From Aphelenchoides besseyi (taxonomy: Eukaryota > Nematoda > Chromadorea > Rhabditida > Aphelenchoididae), in assembly GCA_024699855.1 (NCBI GenBank), contig JAMPIQ010000003.1, positions 9,672,001-9,736,000 of the forward strand: a DNA stretch of 64,000 nt, read 5' to 3'. Each line of letters opens with the position of its first letter. Position 1 is the first letter of the stretch. The position numbers and the translations under genes were made by a program. This document shows, piece by piece, positions 60,986-64,000 of this stretch. The notes beneath the pieces were generated by a model, which had not been told where the DNA came from, did not search any database, and worked only from the letters and a program-made list of their open reading frames with translations.

Positions 60986-63373
60986 ATGAAAACGGAAATC
61001 TGGGTGCTGACCACTCTGTTCGTTTTCTTCGCTGTTTCCGTCCATTCAACGCCACCCATCCATTGTCTGAACGATACGTTGCACCAGACTGCTGAGCCAT
61101 GGCCCAAACTGTCACTTCCATTAAACTATAAGGTAAGCAAGCAATCAAAATGATAATTGAAATACCGAAATCTTAAGGTTGTCGTACGTTTCACTGATCT
61201 TATCCAAAGCACTACGGCCAAAATAACGGAAACCAACTATACTAGTGGATTAGTGATCACCAAAGAACAACTCGGCATCAAAAAGACGTTCATTAAACGA
61301 AGAGAAAGCTTAATTCGATATCAAGGTGACAATCGAATACAAAATTCTTTTAATTCTTCCGTTTAGGTGATGATTGTTCGGTAGCCAATTTGACTGATCT
61401 TAACAATATCTATGGCTTATCGGACGATCTTCGTCAATTGTTCAACAACAGTGCAACGAATTTGGGCGAAATTCTGAGCGGTATGATTGCTGCTCAATAC
61501 GATGGATCTCATGCGATCGGAACTCAGTGGATCGATGGAGTTGACACGGCTTCTTGGTTGGGATGTGTGAATCAAACAGACAAACGACCGGCAATCGAAG
61601 TCGACGTTCAATTTCTTGGCGATACTCAGACCTCATTGAAACCCTACGCAAATGTCTCTCGACCATTAGTCGCATCGATTCGTTTGAGCACCTTCACCAG
61701 TGAGATTTTCGATAGCAAACGTTTTTGAGTTTAACTTTCAGCTGACCCTAAAACCAACAAAACTACAGTTTTAAGTCATTTGTGGCTAAACGTTGTTGAA
61801 GTTGAAGAATCGAATGCGGAAAACGAAAACACTGACTTACAAGTAAGTGCTCTTACAACATTTCTTACTCTTAATTTCATAGGTACCACGCGGAACGTTT
61901 TGCAATGGAATGCCTGCTGCCCAACTACCAAGTGAATTGCCATTGAAATTCGAAGCGGACATTGAGTACGTTGATGTGGAAAAGAAAGTCAAAGATACAA
62001 TCGAGGTAAACTCAAAGCTCACGTTAGTAATCCAGTTGTTGTTTTAGTTGATGTACGATGGAGATAACAAGATTGTCAGTTTTGCTTTGGACTTTGATAC
62101 TGGTGAGCGATTTCACTATTGGTCGTAAAAACCCTGAAATTCAGATACCGATGTACCGTACGTTCAAAGCGAAAGAACGATGCAACTCGGAAAAGCAAGA
62201 GTTTATCAGGATTTCACGACCGGTTAGTTCAACATTCTCTTTCTGCACTCACTCGTAATCTTTAGGTTATGAATATATTTTGAGTAAAGACGGAAGAGTT
62301 TGTGGTCAAATTAGAGCCATCAACTCGTCGTGGAACGATGTTGAGACTGTCGACGGCAAATTGAATCTTCGCAATCCAACAGACGTTCTTTTCAATATAA
62401 CTAAAGAAACCGCTTACTATGCCGGACAAATTCGCGAATCTGGTGCGCTCTACGACTCGTTTGTTACGCGAAAAATCTTCCCGAACACCAAAGACTACAT
62501 TGTTGTCGAGTTGCTTTTTGTTGCCGATGGTTGGCGTGTTGATCAGAACCAACCACAGGGTATTCATTCGATTGTTCAATACCATAAGGTAGGTAATCAA
62601 ACACTCTCGTCACCTTTTTTCTTCAGAAATCAACTCACGAGCTTAATCGAACAACAATCACTCGTTTCAACTCATTTGTCAACAACACGCTCATTGGAAC
62701 CTCTTGGAGTCGTCATAACGTTTTCACTTGTCTTCACGAACTTCAAGCTGAAAATTTTTTCTACTTGAAACTAGAAGATCAAACAATGGAAAAACTTCAA
62801 ACGTACGGCTTCGAGAACGTTGAATCGGCTCTTGTCGAAGCCATTTCCAAGACTGCAAACATTTCCGTTCTGCGGATCTCACAATTTCTGGTTTGTTTCT
62901 TTGCTCACTCAATTGGTTTATAAGAGTTTTCAGATCAAACAGTCAAAGAAGGACTTGTATGCTTGTTTCATTTTGGCAGAGAACAACAACTCAACGAAAC
63001 CCGCTCAAACTCGTTATCTTCGTCCCGAAAAGTCGGTCGACGAAGTTCGAAAGATTCTGAACGACACACTTCTCAGTCACAAAATCGTTGTTTCGGTCGT
63101 AACAGACGAGTCGAAAACAGTGGTGAGTTCTTCGAGTTGATTTGACAATCTCATTCGCTTGTTTAGACAGTTTCCATTCAATCGATGGGAGTTTTGAAGG
63201 CCGAAGACGGTCGACCTCAACCACCACCGACTTACACCGGCTACTCGTCCGGTTCATTGTTCATAACCGGCATTTTTATGTTCATTTTTGGTGCCGGAAT
63301 CACCGTCGCATCATATGTTTTCATTAAGAAACGAGAGCACGTGCGCGGCATAGCTTATCAAGTTTTTGAATGA
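60986..63373 (+). CDS. Large type I membrane glycoprotein, possibly LolA-like domain protein
   Basis: About ten exons run from the ATG at 60986 to the stop at 63371-63373. The signal peptide is MKTEIWVLTTLFVFFAVSVHS. The ectodomain has many N-glycosylation sites (NDT, NYT, NLT, NNS, NVS, NSS, NIT, NNT) and paired cysteines. Repeated beta-type segments are present, such as VPRGTFCNGM followed later by LPLKFEADIEY and LMYDGDNKIVSFAL. A single transmembrane helix (SLFITGIFMFIFGAGITVASYVFI) is followed by a short basic tail near the end. The layout resembles ecdysozoan LolA-like ectodomain proteins, but I am not sure of that family. The gene starts 314 bp from the divergent OXLD1-like gene. Confidence 0.75.
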
Positions 63374-63676
63374 TATTTCTAATGACATTATCGTTACTTT
63401 TCATTCGTTTTGAATCTCTTCGTATTTCACTGTTTACGCGGTTTTTTTCCTTGGTTCAATTATTCCAATATACGCGAATGCACTTACGAACACCGATTCG
63501 TGTTCTTCTTCCAGTTATTTTCACGGCTTTACATTTTCGTGATGTACATACAAAAACCCTAGAAGTTGAATCAACTTAGTTGTTTTGTTGCTTTTGATAA
63601 ATTTATTGTGAGATTTATCAACTGTTCTGAAATAGCGCCATCAACTACTAGTTCAGAAATCAAGGCCAGAAATGAC

Positions 63677-64000
63677 TTAATCTCCGATCTGAATTTCCGT
63701 TGAGTTTGCACGACTCGTTTCATCGGTGGTTGTAGTAGCGGCCGAGATCGATCGACTAGTCGGAAACAAGATTGCGGTTTCTCGACTCGGCAGACCATTG
63801 ACTTCAATTGATGAATCTGTGATCAGCGACGGCAAAGTAACGAAAACATTAACAGGCAGTTGAGTCACCATCGATTCATCGTCAGGCACCAAAGTTCGAT
63901 CACCAATCGTCTCTTCGACTTCCATTGGAATTGAGTTCGCTTCTTTGGCAGTTTGATTGGTTTCTGGCTTCGTTGGAGTAGTCGGCAATTTTGAATCAAT
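63677..64000 (-). CDS. 3' exon of a gene running off the right edge
   Basis: An open frame of more than 100 codons continues past the window end. The stop is at 63677. The protein end is Thr/Ser-rich and acidic (MEVEETIGDRTLVPDDESM, SAATTTTDETSRANST), with no domain. It looks like the disordered C terminus of a larger protein. Confidence 0.5.
   Translation of the reverse strand: MDSKLPTTPTKPETNQTAKEANSIPMEVEETIGDRTLVPDDESMVTQLPVNVFVTLPSLITDSSIEVNGLPSRETAILFPTSRSISAATTTTDETSRANSTEIQIGD

Noticed and set aside
1..64000. CRISPR arrays, bacterial operons or phage genes
   Set aside because: No spaced direct repeats, ribosome binding sites or prokaryotic gene layout; spliceosomal introns throughout show animal nuclear DNA.

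Overview
The window looks like nuclear DNA of a compact animal genome, most likely a nematode. Genes are split by canonical GT-AG introns that are strikingly short and uniform: in the genes I could reconstruct completely, nearly all are 38-48 bp, and frames join cleanly across them. Gene content includes an anosmin/KAL-1 homologue, MTMR9, SLC4, SLC22 and a CRK/CED-2-like adaptor, plus a membrane-anchored cathepsin B and a small Ly-6 protein. That mix suggests a parasite-type nematode, possibly of the Trichuris/Trichinella side (Dorylaimia). The lineage is inference; I could not search databases.

Layout. 2.0-3.2 kb: a decayed pepsin-family protease (+). 3.4-10.8 kb: kal-1/anosmin (-), with a 4.8 kb first intron. 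12.3-13.2 kb: a NUDT7/8-like CoA diphosphatase (-), facing a broken APIP/MtnB-like relic (+). 14.2-19.2 kb: three closely spaced + strand housekeeping genes (HAPSTR1-like, IMP3, EXOC4/Sec8). 19.6-21.1 kb: an unknown secreted protein (+) and a Ly-6/uPAR-type GPI protein (-).

21.8-29.7 kb is the mobile-element-rich part. It holds a truncated, broken Ty3/Gypsy element (-) with one recognisable 163 bp LTR. Next comes an uncharacterised acidic nuclear-type gene (+) interrupted by a mariner/Tc1-like element with clear terminal inverted repeats and a TA duplication. A 5'-truncated non-LTR retrotransposon follows. After it come a DNA/RNA non-specific endonuclease-like gene (30.0-30.6 kb, +) and 2.5 kb of AT-rich DNA holding a Helitron-like 3' hairpin end.

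33.1-38.8 kb: an SLC4 bicarbonate transporter (-). 43.2-45.3 kb: MTMR9 (-). 46.2-47.3 kb: a CRK-like SH2-SH3 adaptor (-). 47.5-48.5 kb: a BtpA-family protein (+). 50.9-52.5 kb: membrane-anchored cathepsin B (+). 53.3-57.7 kb: two tandem SLC22 transporters (-). 60.3-60.7 kb: an OXLD1-like protein (-). 61.0-63.4 kb: a large type I membrane glycoprotein (+). The right edge cuts a - strand gene. The genes are not an operon of related function. They are ordinary neighbours with tight spacing, separated by several gene-poor stretches (39-43 kb, 48.5-50.8 kb, 57.7-60.3 kb).
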